From Azolla pinnata (Eukaryota > Streptophyta > Polypodiopsida > Salviniales > Salviniaceae), in NCBI GenBank assembly GCA_037176905.1, contig JBBBWG010004446.1:76581-140580 (forward strand): 64,000 bases of DNA. Direction: 5' to 3'. The notes beneath the pieces are model-generated. The model saw only the letters and a list, made by a program, of their open reading frames with translations, was not told where the DNA came from and searched no databases. The position numbers and the translations under genes were made by a program. Below are positions 49,501-60,531 of this stretch, piece by piece. Numbering within the stretch: position 1 is the stretch's first letter; the number at the start of each line of letters is the position of its first letter.

Positions 49501-52500
49501 GGCTAATAGTTACTGAAGAGACAAATAATTATGACCAATGCCTCCACCTGAAGAAGACCTTACATGTTTCCACTGATGTGTCGGCAAAATTAATCCCTTC
49601 ATTTCACCAGAGGTTACCTATTCAGCAATTAGAACTATTAAGTTAATCTTGACGTTTCACATATGTGAACAAATGTGGTAGAAATAAAAAGCATTGTGCT
49701 TCTGGTCTAAATCTAAAATACGTGTGACAGTACTTAAATCATTATTAGTCACTCAATATATACATCTATAATGTGAAATTACAAGTTGTAAGTACTCACA
49801 TAACTTATCGATACTTGCAAAAAAATGTTCCATCTTCCTGGACCACAAAGACACATTTCTTTCCCAGAGTTACATACACTTAATTCGGTCATATTTCATG
49901 CATATGTTGAAAATGTTTTGTGTCAATTAAGCTCAGAATATGCAACGTAAATAGCAAAATCTCCATAGAAAACAACAAAAAGACTGTGTGAGAAAACAAA
50001 TAAGACAGCTATCAGATATTGATAGACACTCCCATTTTTTACGCTGAGATAAGAAAGATGGAGATGTAGATCATGTACCTTGCAATTCAGAATTCCATCA
50101 TCTAGGATTAATGGCTGAAATTCCTTGGATCTTTCAGACGCACCCAAGAAACTCACTGTGGGACACCATATGTTTGTCTGAGAGTAAAGGTACACAAAAT
50201 TCTGGCAACTTTCAATAAGAACAAAGACCTGATTGTCGCTCACATCCCACAATGCACCTTCCAGGACTCCAGTAAATTCAGGTACAAGTATTACCTATGC
50301 GTTAATACCATCCTTTTGAGCATAGAGGATGACGTTACAGGTACAAAACCATGAAGCATATACTTATGTACATGTGGCTGCATGTATGCAGGAATTTTTC
50401 AAGGACGTATAGATGCATCCAATCTTTGAGCACGTACTGATATAATACCTAGGGAAAGATGTCTGTATGTATGTACAGTTACAATGTTTGTAAGCAGATG
50501 TGTATGTGGATATGCAAAAACATGCATATGTAGGTATTGCATGCAAATATCTGTGTTTACCATATAAACTGTATCAAACACAGATGCACTATATAGAATC
50601 AAACCGAAATTGTTTTACTCACTGCAACAACCCCAGGTAAACTGTAACAAGTTCGACATTAGTAAAAATGCATGGAACTAATTAATTTGAAAATACATAC
50701 TACAAATGAGAAAGCACACCTGATCATCCAAAGGATTATAGATATAGACAGCGTGATTTTCATCTTCAAAAAGCAGGCGAGATGCACATGAATTTAACCA
50801 AATCCTGGAGAAAAATTAACCACACTGGTGTTTGTATATCCATGCTTTCCAATAGCTCAACATAAGTACCTTTAAGTATACATTTACAATCATAAATGCC
50901 ACAATCATCTTTGAGCCTCAATTAGCTGGTGTAATTCTTTTTATTTATTATTTCATATATTATTATAGTCCCGTCCTATGTAAACATTATATCAAGATAT
51001 TCCTTCTGTATGGAATGATAAGAGCTTGCGATAACAATAGTATTGGGTACTTATTTGCTTCGTTGTATACTCCAACGTTTCTACTAATTTAGTTGAAGTT
51101 TGGCTGCTTGTTCTCAAAGATGATTAGTAGACTCTAGTTTTGTCTCATAAACCATTTCAACCTCTTATGAAAAATAAATGGTTCTTTCACTCAAAAGGGC
51201 TTCACAACTTTGGATCATATAATGAGCCTCCGGGCCCTTACTCAGGAGAGAAGAAACTACGAAAGGAAAATCGATTGCTGCTTTATTGATTGGGAAAGCC
51301 TTTGACACTGTACCATATACTCAACTCATGCAAGCCCACAAAATACCAATAGATATGCAATGGGGAATCTATCCACTGTATGAAGCAGTGTTAAGAAAAG
51401 TCTGCACTCCTGCTGGGCTGTTGAAGAAAGACAATCGGAGATTAGAGTTTAGAAGGATGCCCACTATCGTCCACTCTCTTTGGTCTGTACACACACGAGA
51501 TTGTTGCTCGGACACTGATCAGTAGCAAGACTTGTTATTTAACTGCGTACTGCCCTCTCCTTTTATATGTCAAAAATCTACTATAAGGTCTTCCACTAAA
51601 CCCTACAGTGACCAATTCCCAGGGAAAGTGTCTTCTTGCAATATTTTTTCCAGATCAACTATCCAATTCTTTTAATAGTGATTCAAAATCATTATGCATC
51701 TTCATAGAATAGCACAATTTACTGTTATTGGTCCAAGCAATACTACATGTACACAATAGATTCCCATAAGAATTCCAGCTCAAAGACAACATTGATGACT
51801 CCAAAAAATAGGACTTGCGTGAAGTTTCCATTGTGTTAGCCAAATAATCCATATCACCAACAAATATATCAAAGAATCTTCACATTATTATCAAATTTAT
51901 CCGTAGCTGCGAAAAACATCTAGATATGCCTTGAAATGTGCTTTTATCTTGTAAAAAATGAGCCCATTCCATGAGAAAATGTGTTGTACAATGCAATTTT
52001 TTATGAGTAATTCATAGTTATGGAAGTGATAGAAAATGCACCTACCTTGAAATGCCACAGTTTGAGTGGCAATATTTGGTAACTGGGAGTGGATGTTCTT
52101 CATCTCGAAGTGCAAAATAGAAGAGACTACCATTTCCGTTCGCGAAAACCAAGAAGTCTGAAGTTAAGCCAAAACAAGTTATATCAGCTGAAGAGTAGTT
52201 TTTCTGCGGGAAAACATGTTTTCGGGTGCTCTTCGATTGAGATAATGCTTCTAGTTCAATCCTCCCTTTCTGAAATGTGGCCTTGTGAGTGTCTGTGATA
52301 ACCTGCAAAACCAACACCAGAAATAACAGATTTAGAGTTCATTTAGTAGAAGTTCCGGTTGTGAAAAGAGGAACGGACGTCAGAATCAGAAGGAGAAGGA
52401 GCTCAGAGCTGCTAAAAAGAGATAGAAGGCGGATCCTAGATCAGAAGACTAAGGCCACGGAAAACTATCTGATCGGTGAAAAGAATGGTCGCGCTCAGGA

Positions 52501-52679
52501 ATGAACATCCATGACAAAGCTCCCTCCCTTCCTCTCTCAGATAGAGAGAGACAGAGAGAGAGAGGATAAAGACAGCAGCATCTGATGATGGGGACCCTTT
52601 CCGCAGATCAAAAGCTGCTGGAAAGAAAGCGATGGCGATCTGATCTGACAGCGATTCGAAAGGAGCGTACCTGAATCAT
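40598..52679 (-). CDS. IFT144: IFT144/WDR19, IFT-A subunit; first WD40 propeller not present in window
   Basis: Clear exons on the minus strand: 52046-52302, 50720-50804, 50079-50294, 49564-49617, 49376-49483, 49094-49276, 48105-48176, 47761-47922, 47402-47530, 47109-47237, 46951-47016, 46379-46453, 45432-45526, 45181-45285, 44980-45097, 44673-44891, 44456-44613, 44209-44367, 43451-43607, 41990-42082, 40598-40687. A likely first exon, 52671-52679 (ATG ATT CAG, then a GT donor), joins in phase, giving 912 residues. Matches to animal WDR19 run gap-light to the C-terminus: [55 protein letters not shown], then zinc pairs CPFC, CPHC and CPMC. Order: rest of propeller 2, TPR-like helices, zinc-binding end. 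Role: retrograde intraflagellar transport, here presumably in sperm flagella. Human WDR19 is 1342 residues, so about 430 N-terminal residues are missing here, or lie beyond 64000 behind a very long intron. Confidence 0.92.
40960..41180. repeat. Three copies of a 70-85 bp unit in the last IFT144 intron
   Basis: CATGGCTGA or CATATGGCTGAATTTCTGAG starts near 40963, 41033 and 41119. The first two copies continue into AACAGCCCATTTGAAAACCT and CATCAAACTATCATA. The third is more diverged. Confidence 0.8.
42660..42790. repeat. 45-bp unit repeated three times in an IFT144 intron
   Basis: AATGATCACGTCACATACTG at 42666 recurs at 42711 and 42756 with few changes. Each is followed by TGGGTTGCAG or TGGGTTTGC. 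Spacing is exactly 45 bp both times, which points to a young duplication. Confidence 0.9.
51200..51540 (+). mobile_element. LINE reverse transcriptase relic inside an IFT144 intron, antisense to the gene
   Basis: The plus strand reads [20 protein letters not shown] after CCFIDW in another frame. FIDWxKAFDTVP..L is the conserved early RT motif of LINEs. It continues [18 protein letters not shown]. The frame breaks between the two halves and downstream, and no endonuclease part or poly-A tail is seen. It is a short dead fragment in the 1.24-kb intron between the first two clear IFT144 exons. Confidence 0.65.
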
Positions 52680-52725
52680 TGGTTCAAGAGGGCTGCGGAG
52701 GGGAACAAAGCTTGGGAATGGGGAA

Positions 52726-52773
52726 TTAGGGTTAGGGTTAGGGTTAGGGTTAGGGTTAGGGTTAGGGTTAGGG
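52726..52773 (+). repeat. Interstitial telomere-type array, (TTAGGG)8
   Basis: Eight perfect TTAGGG hexamers without a single change. The array starts 46 bp upstream of the proposed IFT144 start codon (52679, minus strand). On the gene's strand it reads CCCTAA. Most land plants have TTTAGGG telomeres, so a pure hexamer array is notable. Confidence 0.95.
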
Positions 52774-52799
52774 TTGAGAACAGAAGAAACAGAAACAAC

Positions 52800-52960
52800 A
52801 GAAATTTGTGAACGTTCGGTGTTCGTTTCTTTTTTTCCCTCTAATTTTCCATTTTGTTTTCAGTTTTTGAAGAAGAAGAAGAAGAAGAGAAGAAAACTGA
52901 AGAAAACTGAAGAAGAAGAAAACTGAAGAAAACTGAAGAAAACTGAAAAAGCAAAGTTTG
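52800..52960. repeat. GAA and AAAACTGAAG short repeats
   Basis: A GAAGAA run at 52868-52890 passes into repeats of AAAACTGAAG (10-13 bp unit) up to about 52950. No gene is seen. Confidence 0.8.
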
Positions 52961-53013
52961 AAAACTTCTGGGCCAAGATCTTTACCTGACTTGATCTGCA
53001 TATGAATCATTCG

Positions 53014-53310
53014 TCTCGATCGATCCATAAATCGGCTCGATTCGCACGTATCGTTCGCCTCGATCGATCCGTTTGCGACTCAATCCGTAGGTATCATCCA
53101 CTGCAATCGATGATTCGTTCGAGCTCGATTTGCAGATATATTCGGATCGATTCGCATGCATATCACTCGTCTCGATCACAGCCCATTTCACGGCTCGATC
53201 TGTATATATCTCATCCATCTCGATCGATGATCCCGTTCGACTCGATCTGTATATCTCATCCGTCTCGATTGATGATCCCGTTCAACTCGATCTGCATAAA
53301 TCGATCGACG
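53014..53310. repeat. 45-48 bp tandem repeats rich in CTCGATCGAT
   Basis: About six copies of a unit with CTCGATCGATGATCCGTTCG, then CTCGATCTG, a TATAT core and a CATCCGT-like end. The two nearest copies (about 53219-53310) are almost identical; the earlier ones are diverged. Confidence 0.8.
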
Positions 53311-56052
53311 CTTCCTGCCTTCATCGATCGAATAGATGCGATCGTGCATCTCGGTTCTCTGCCTGTCTGTCATGTTTTCCCGATCGGCTCGCTCGTATCG
53401 TCCAATTTAGCCAGTCAAATCATCTGTTCTCTGTATCACGAATCGATCTTTCCATGCTCTGTACAATCGATCACGCAATTGTCGATGATGGTTCGCTCAA
53501 AGACGTACACACACCTGATAATTTCTCGTTAGATCCTTCTTCTAGGTTGGTCTTTCGGCAAGCCCAACTCTCTTCTTCCGCTAGAGTGAATCTTGATTTG
53601 TCATTGATGACCTACAATAGTGTGGGATGGGATTGATTTCAACGAAACTTTCTCATATGCCATATGATGTTAATAAAACTCACTCTACAGGCTAAAGCTA
53701 CATTGGCACATGACCTTCAACAACTTCATTCAGTTTGTTCATTGCACTGGAAGTTTCAGGAAACCATAGATTTTATGGCTCAACATTGTGGCTTGTCTAT
53801 GAAATGTTATTTGCTTGGAATAGCTCCAACCTTTTTTCTAGCACCTCCATGAAGGATCTCGACCCAACTTAAGACATTTTTAGATAAAAGCCAATTGTCT
53901 AAAGTCCAAATTAAAGAAAGTTGTCAATGCAAGTTATCTCACACCCCTCAATTTAATGGCTCAATTTAGTACGTGATCACTTCACTTGGCTTTGCTCATA
54001 TCATAGCACATGTTTACTGGTTCATGCACAAATTATGTCAATGACGTTTCGTACTCACAAAACATATATTGAGATACATACTTGGCACTCGAATATGCTA
54101 TATGTTTATTGTAAACTTGTTATTGGATTGGAAGCCTTAACAAGTTGCAAATACTATCAAGACTAGAACGTTCACATTAAGTAGACAAGGACATGAACCA
54201 AGAACCTAATAAGAAATCAACATAAAAGTTGGAAGCGTAATTAGGACAAAAAACAAATAAAATGGAGGGAAAACGGAAACCACTAAAAGTCAATTACAGT
54301 AAAACATTAATAACTTATCATATAACACCAAATTTATTCTTTAGGTGTGGATTACAAAGCTAAAGAGGCCACCTTTGTATAATATTTTATAGAAGATATG
54401 GAAGAGAAGAATAGAGAATCATGGTGAAAAGGAGAGAGAGAGAGAAGAATAATGGAATAGAGTGGAAAGAAAATAATAGGAGTAAGAAATTACAAAATTA
54501 ATATAACTGAATAGTTATTGTTATGATGATTTTCCTCTTGATGTCGATATATTAATATTGTATTATGTTTCTTTCTCTTCATTTTGATCTTTATTGTAAA
54601 TTTGTTTAGAGTGTTCCGGTGTTAAAGGCATGATATATATTGTAAAGAGATCTTAATCATCATCAAAACACTCAAGGATCAGAGAACCTATCTTGTCCAA
54701 CTTCTAATATAAGACTACCTATATTTATAGCTATAAAAATTTTCATTATTTTCTAATCTTTAGAACCTCAAACAATCAACAAGTAAAAATGATTGAATTT
54801 ATTTGTAAACTTTAATTTTATAGTAAACTTTCAATCATGCATTCAAAGAAAAGTTGATGTCATATCTTGTCAACCTAGATTTTTTCTTAGCAGGGCCTAG
54901 AAGTATCACAAATTGTTATTGCCTCAAAAGATGATAATTATGGCCCCCAACAGACTCCGCTACTAAAGCCTAAAGAAAATTCAAGTTTCAGCTTGATGCC
55001 ACGTAATAGTTTCACGACATGTCTGCAAACATAATCTTCGATTGAGGACCACAATTTATCATCTCAAATTTCGGTTACACCTTTTTGAACTCCTCAACGT
55101 TAAATTAAAGCACATGTTGATATTCTATCCTTGATTAGAAAGTTAAACTAAACAGGTCAATCAAATAATAGAATATTACTTAACCAATAAAAAAAGAAAT
55201 ATTAAATTAGCTCTTAATTTACAAACAATAATGCACTACATGCTTTGACATTATTAATACTTCTCTTTTTGCTAGCTACGGATTACACTCGTGCTTCAAC
55301 ATCTTTATGTAAACGAAAATTTAAAGCTCCAATCAATCTATTAAAGGAAAAGGGTTTGGTTTAGCGAAAAAGACTTTTTTCTCTTAATCAACTTGCTTTT
55401 TATTAGTTGTAAAGAGTGTGAAAAAGATCATTAATTAATTTACACTTATGTTAGTAACATGTCCGAGAGTTTCAATTTCATGTACTTATATATATAATTT
55501 ATTTATTAATTGTAAGAAAACTTTTTATAAGATAGGTCTTAAAGCAAGGTAACAATGCAAGATAATATAACATACTTGACCAACATTTCTTTTCCAAAAG
55601 AAGAATACTTTCATTAGAAATGAAAATCGTAGCAGTAAAGCAATGATAAAACTATGTAGATTAACCTCTTTATCATTATAATAATAAGTATCACCCTCAT
55701 TACCAAATCAATGCAAACCACTGACACGCGTAATTCACCAAACAAACTAAATAAAACTTCAAAAAAAAACATGAAAGCAAGGATATATAACAATTTATAA
55801 CATTCAAAGCCATAATATACACTGTATGTTATTGAAATTACTGTTTTATTATTATGCATACAAAACGACCACTTTTGTGGGATGGTCCATTTGAATGCCA
55901 GAGTTTTGTAAATGAATCATAATATATACATGGCTGCCTACATACGAAGACAAACCACAATAGTATAAGTAATACCATCATTTTGACACTAAATGTCTAG
56001 ATAGAAGAATGATGTCCTTTAATTTGTACAGGATAGGTTAGGAAAGTTGTTA
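53311..56052. other. AT-rich intergenic DNA downstream of HD-Zip, no gene recognised
   Basis: A 62-codon plus-strand frame at 53664-53852 (MMLIKLTLQAKATLAHDL) has protein-like composition but no family I know. From 53850 to 56050 the sequence is AT-rich with only short frames. No RNA gene or repeat array is seen. Confidence 0.5.
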
Positions 56053-57379
56053 TTAGTTGGCGAGCTCCCAAAACCAATCCAAATTGAAATGAGGATTATT
56101 ATAACATTGGTTGGGATCCTCATTCGTTGATGCAGCTATGATAGAGGAAGCATCGATCGATTGTGCAGGCGTATGAATGGAGCCGATCGATGATGGCGTT
56201 AGTTGGCATTGATCAGATCCGAATGCGGATCGAACCATTCCTGCACCACCATCATCGACAATGTCGCTATTGCTGGAGGATGTAGGAGTCGCATGCGATT
56301 TCATCATCGCATGCAGCAGATAGTCATGGTGATCATTGAGATTCTGATCGACTTCCTTAAGCATTCCAACACATCTATCGTTAGTGATAATGACATCATA
56401 AGCTGCCGGTGGACCTTGGTTAATGCTTGCTTCATTGGCATGTTGTGCTATATGATTGTCAAGTTGTTCAGATGCAGCTTGCCTTCCTCTTGTGGCGGAT
56501 CGACTTAATGCCAAAGTTAATCTAGCAACATGTAATTATTGAAAGGAAGAAACACAATCCTCATGTTAATAATGATGACAATGCATTGTACAGACACGAG
56601 ACATATTATTGTTGAAGCCAAACATACGGGCACTTTAAGTACATAGTCATGCCTTTTGAATCGACGGATATTGTCAAGTTGAGAGACACAGTGCATGATG
56701 ATAAGAAAATCCACACAAGGGTTTGTTCATAGTGCAAACGAGGAGATGGGATGCATAAAATCGATGATGGAAGACTGTGTTATCGTATTGGCATCTGAGC
56801 ATATGGACACTTCGAGTACACGGTCATGCTAGATAGGATCAAAAGAGGCTCAATGGGGATGCATGCATGCCTGGTTCGATATATATATATATATATCAGA
56901 GATTGTACTATTGACAGTCGTCAGAAATATGCGACATGAATATATGAATGATAAACGAATGCGAACATTATAAGTATAAATACTTTAACTGTTTAATTTA
57001 ATACGGATCCATGAATGTATTCTTGGCTAAAACATTATATATATATATATATATATATCAGAGATTGTACTATTGACAGTCGTCGGAAATATGCGACATG
57101 AATATATGAATGATAAACGAATGCGAACATTATAAGTATAAATACTTTAACTGTTTAATTTAATACGGATCCATGAATGTATTCTTGGCTAAAACATATA
57201 TATATATATTATATATATATATAAATATAAATATATATATATCAGAGATTGTACTATTGACAGTTGTCGGAAATATGCGACGTGAATATACGAATGATAA
57301 ACGAATGCGAACATTATAAGTATAAATACTTTAACTGTTTAATTTAATACAGATCCATGAATGTATTCTTGGCTAAAAC

Positions 57380-57419
<40 letters not shown>

Positions 57420-58142
57420 ATCGTAATATTGACATTCGTCGGAAATATGCGACGTGAATATACGAATGATAAACGAATGCGAACATTACAAGCGAAAACG
57501 ACGTAAACCGTTTCGCTTTAAATACGGATCCACGAATGCAGTCTCAACTAGAATCCTAACACGATCGATATATATATATATATATACACCAACCTCCGAG
57601 CGCAGGCTGCGGGTCTCGGCGACGAGGGCGTCGTAGTCGGAGCGGAGGAGGGAGAAGCGGCGTGCGAGCAGCTTGACTTTGGAGCGGGCGCGGTGGTTCT
57701 GGAACCAGACGGCGACCTGGCGAGGATGGAGGCCGAGGTCGCGGGCGAGGCGCAGCTTCTGCTGCGGAGCCAGCAGGCGCCTCGCATCGAAGCTGGCTTG
57801 CAAGGCGCGAACTTGCGCAGGCGTCAACCTGCTTCGCTTGCTCTGCGCCTTGTCGATATCTTCCCCGACCGATCTCTGCATCAGCTCTTCTGCAAGCTCT
57901 GCATCCTCTTCTGCTTTTGCTGCTGCTGCTTCTGCTTCTGCTGCTTCTGCTGCTTCCTCTGGGACCCTGCATGCTCCCCAGTCCCACGCCAGCTTCCTCC
58001 TCGCCGCGGCCTCTGCTCCCGCATAATTCTGGCACCCCGCAGCAACTGCAACGGAATCGGGGCTCGAAACTGCAAGCGACGGCTCGCGACTGCGGTCCTG
58101 CGCCACCCACGTCGGCAGCTGGGGACAGTAGCGGGGAACCAT
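56053..58142 (-). CDS. HD-Zip class I-like homeodomain protein; splice join unresolved
   Basis: Exon 1 (57594-58142, 183 codons) has an Ala/Glu-rich N-terminus, then a homeodomain at about 101-158 ([36 protein letters not shown]). A leucine zipper with Leu every seven residues follows (157, 164, 171 region and 180). The exon ends in GAG before a GTTGGT donor. A second open block (about 56520-56053) reads [12 protein letters not shown], then [12 protein letters not shown], and ends [12 protein letters not shown]. An acidic Ser-rich tail with a final Trp-rich motif is typical of HD-Zip I. The zipper phase would continue into this block, but its AG acceptors are all phase 2 and exon 1 ends in phase 0. 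A small exon may be missed. Odd: the usual WFQNRRARWK is [10 protein letters not shown]. Such proteins bind AATNATT sites as dimers in stress and growth control. The first methionine is also uncertain. Confidence 0.7.
56880..57575. repeat. Four 162-184 bp repeats joined by TA runs in the HD-Zip intron
   Basis: CAGAGATTGTACTATTGACA starts at 56897, 57059 and 57243, and a diverged form lies near 57415. Each copy contains GTCGGAAATATGCGAC, TGATAAACGAATGCGAACAT, ACGGATCCATGAATG and a (TA)n junction. Copies 1-3 are almost identical. Copy 4, next to exon 1, differs at many sites. Confidence 0.92.
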
Positions 58143-58203
58143 CTCCAGATGTTGTCAAGCTCGTTTCCGGGGACCGATACTGCTGTCTGCAAGCACGACG
58201 CAG

Positions 58204-58295
58204 GTTCAGGGTTCAGGGTTCAGGGTTCAGGGTTTAGGGTTCAGGGTTCAGAGTTCAGGGTTTAGGGTTTAGGGTTTAGGGTTTAGGGTTTAGGC
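58204..58295 (+). repeat. Interstitial telomere-type array, TTTAGGG and TTCAGGG heptamers
   Basis: About 13 heptamers. The part nearer the HD-Zip gene is mostly TTCAGGG, and the far end is five or six TTTAGGG in a row. The array starts about 62 bp upstream of the HD-Zip ATG at 58142 and reads CCCTAAA on the gene's strand. Confidence 0.93.
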
Positions 58296-59080
58296 ATGCA
58301 TCCTTAGGGCCTGCCTCTCTGCTCCTGCTGCTGCTGGTTTCTGCAATGGAGCACGAGGAACAAGCCCAGAGCCCAGAGACCCAGAGCCCAGTGCTTGGAG
58401 CCAGAGCCAGAAGGGAGGGATAAAAGCAAGGGACATCTTTAAGTAGGCAACAACCCGCGAGGACACGATGAAAATGCCGCGATCTCCTCCAATCTCCCAT
58501 TTGTGGTCACCTCTCCATGGACAAGATGATGGGCTCCTTAAACCCACCCCCCACTTCATCCATTGAATGCGAATCCTTTCACGGACTCGTGCTTTGTTTC
58601 TTGTTTCAGGCCCTTCCCCAGAGAGAACATGGGCCACTGTCTGATCCTCCAATGCCCACAAACAGAAGAAATTATCATATACGCACCCCCGTCGAATCAA
58701 TTGGGCACGACCGTCCTCAGATATCCACATCCTGGAAGTGGCCCAAAACCGCCTTGTGCTAGTCAAACTCTTACCTCTCTTTTTTGTTTTGTTTTTTTTT
58801 TGTTTTTGTTTTCGGGGGCTCCTATCAGTTAATGCGAAGTACGCGCTCGCTAAGTTTGGTGCCTTTGTGCAATCCACCAAATCTGGCTTCAGGTGACAGT
58901 TTGATGGGGGGGGGGGAAGGGGCTCCTCTTTCAAACCATCCTTCCCTTTTTGGTTTTTTTTTCTCTAAAAAGTTAAATCTCCTTGCATTTGTTATAGCTT
59001 GGTTACAAATGACCTTTTACATGAACTTCAGCTTATATACACGATTACCAAATAGTAACGATTTAAAGTTTAGCCTTTAG
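58296..59080. other. HD-Zip upstream region, no gene seen
   Basis: It contains CCCAGAG repeats (58365-58400), a T-rich tract (58775-58812) and a G run (58907-58916). A 645-bp minus-strand frame (58290-58934) has no family resemblance and is judged chance. Confidence 0.5.
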
Positions 59081-59570
59081 ATTGGTTCCCAAGGTTATGC
59101 ATAAGGTTAAACTGTTCCAGTTAGCCTTTACAACTTAGCCTTTACATTGGTTCATAAGGTTACTCTTTAAGATTCACCATTTCAACTCAGCCTTCGTACT
59201 GATTCATTAGATTAGACGACGCTTAGGATATTTATAACTAACCAAATACTGGCCATTTAAAAATTAGCCTTACACATTGGTTCTTAAGGATATATATACA
59301 TAAGGTTAAAACTGTTCCAATCAGCTTTTTCGCATTGGTTCATAAGGCTGCACTTTAAGATTTGCCTTTTCGAGCCCGACATCGTGCTGATTCATCAGGC
59401 TACACTTAAAGATTTAACCATTCGAACCAGCCTCCGCATCGGGTTCATAAGGTTATCTCAAAACAGCTGCTCCTTTAGAATCAGCCTCTGCACCGATTCG
59501 TAAGGCCACACTTGAGATTTTAGCTCTTCGGATTAGTCTTTACATTGGTTCATAAGGTTATTACAGCTGC
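59081..59570. repeat. Nine degenerate copies of a 51-78 bp unit
   Basis: A marker like CATTGGTTCATAAGGTTA starts near 59081, 59146, 59198, 59276, 59334, 59387, 59438, 59492 and 59543. Each is followed by CACTTTAAGATTT and a (A/C)ATTCGAACCAGCCT-like stretch. Spacing is mostly 51-58 bp. The copies differ from each other by perhaps a fifth of sites. Confidence 0.85.
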
Positions 59571-60258
59571 AACGGGGAGAGCATTCATGAATCGGCATCA
59601 AGGTTCACAGATACCGCCCGCCTCTCTCGATGCCCGCGGCCCTCTTAAAAAATTGCACCGTTTACTCGTCGTCGTACAAGATAGGGTCTGTATCAACAAT
59701 ATACTTGGCAATGGCTAGTACTAGGAGCGGGTTTACGATGAATGAGGGCTTCTATTTATATCGCCGTTAAATGCATGGCTTTGGATTTCATGGGCATTGA
59801 AAGGGATTTTCAACACCATCTTCACCACACCCAAATTAAGAGAGTTTGTTCCGGCTGGTAAACCGAAACTTCTGTCGACGATCGCCATCTCCAACAACTC
59901 AATGGCATAGTTTACCGCCATTTGTTGAGCACTTAAAAACAATCGCGAAAAAAATGAATGAATGGAAAGAACACAAAAGCAAACTAAATGTGCTAGTTTG
60001 CATGGGTTTGAATTTCCAAGCTTTCCGAAACCAAAAAAAACAAAAGAGCCCTTGTGGTCCATGGCAATCAAAGCGATGAATGCCGTGAATTAATGGGGGG
60101 GGCGGGGGGGCGGGGGTTTCTTGCAATGCTCGTGCATGCGCATGCATGCATGCATGCATACATAGCTTACAAGGATCTGATAAGTTTAGCGGGCGATTCC
60201 AGCTACTTGAAGAGGTGGCTTTTCTCTAGTTCCATTCTATTATTCGGCTCCGTTAACA
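59571..60258. other. Intergenic DNA, no gene recognised
   Basis: A mixed G/C run lies at 60096-60115 and GCATGCAT repeats at 60137-60160. Short frames on both strands match nothing I know. Confidence 0.5.
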
Positions 60259-60311
60259 ATGGAGGCCACCGTCATCATCATCATCATCATCACCACCATC
60301 ACCATCACCAC

Positions 60312-60344
<33 letters not shown>

Positions 60345-60416
60345 CATCATCACCACCACCACCATCATCATCATCACCACCATCACCATCATCACCATCA
60401 TCACCATCATCATCAT

Positions 60417-60448
<32 letters not shown>

Positions 60449-60531
60449 CTGTCACCATCATCATCATCACCATCACCACCACCACCATCATCATCATCAC
60501 TGTCACCATCATCATCATCACCATCACCACC

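Noticed and set aside
50623-50641. A 19-bp micro-exon in IFT144 flanked by AG and GT
   Set aside because: Joining 50720 directly to 50294 keeps the frame and matches WDR19 without a gap. Including the 19 bp would need a different donor and adds residues the family lacks.
58290-58934. A 214-codon minus-strand frame upstream of HD-Zip
   Set aside because: No domain or family resemblance, mixed composition, and it overlaps a G run and simple repeats. It is judged a chance frame.
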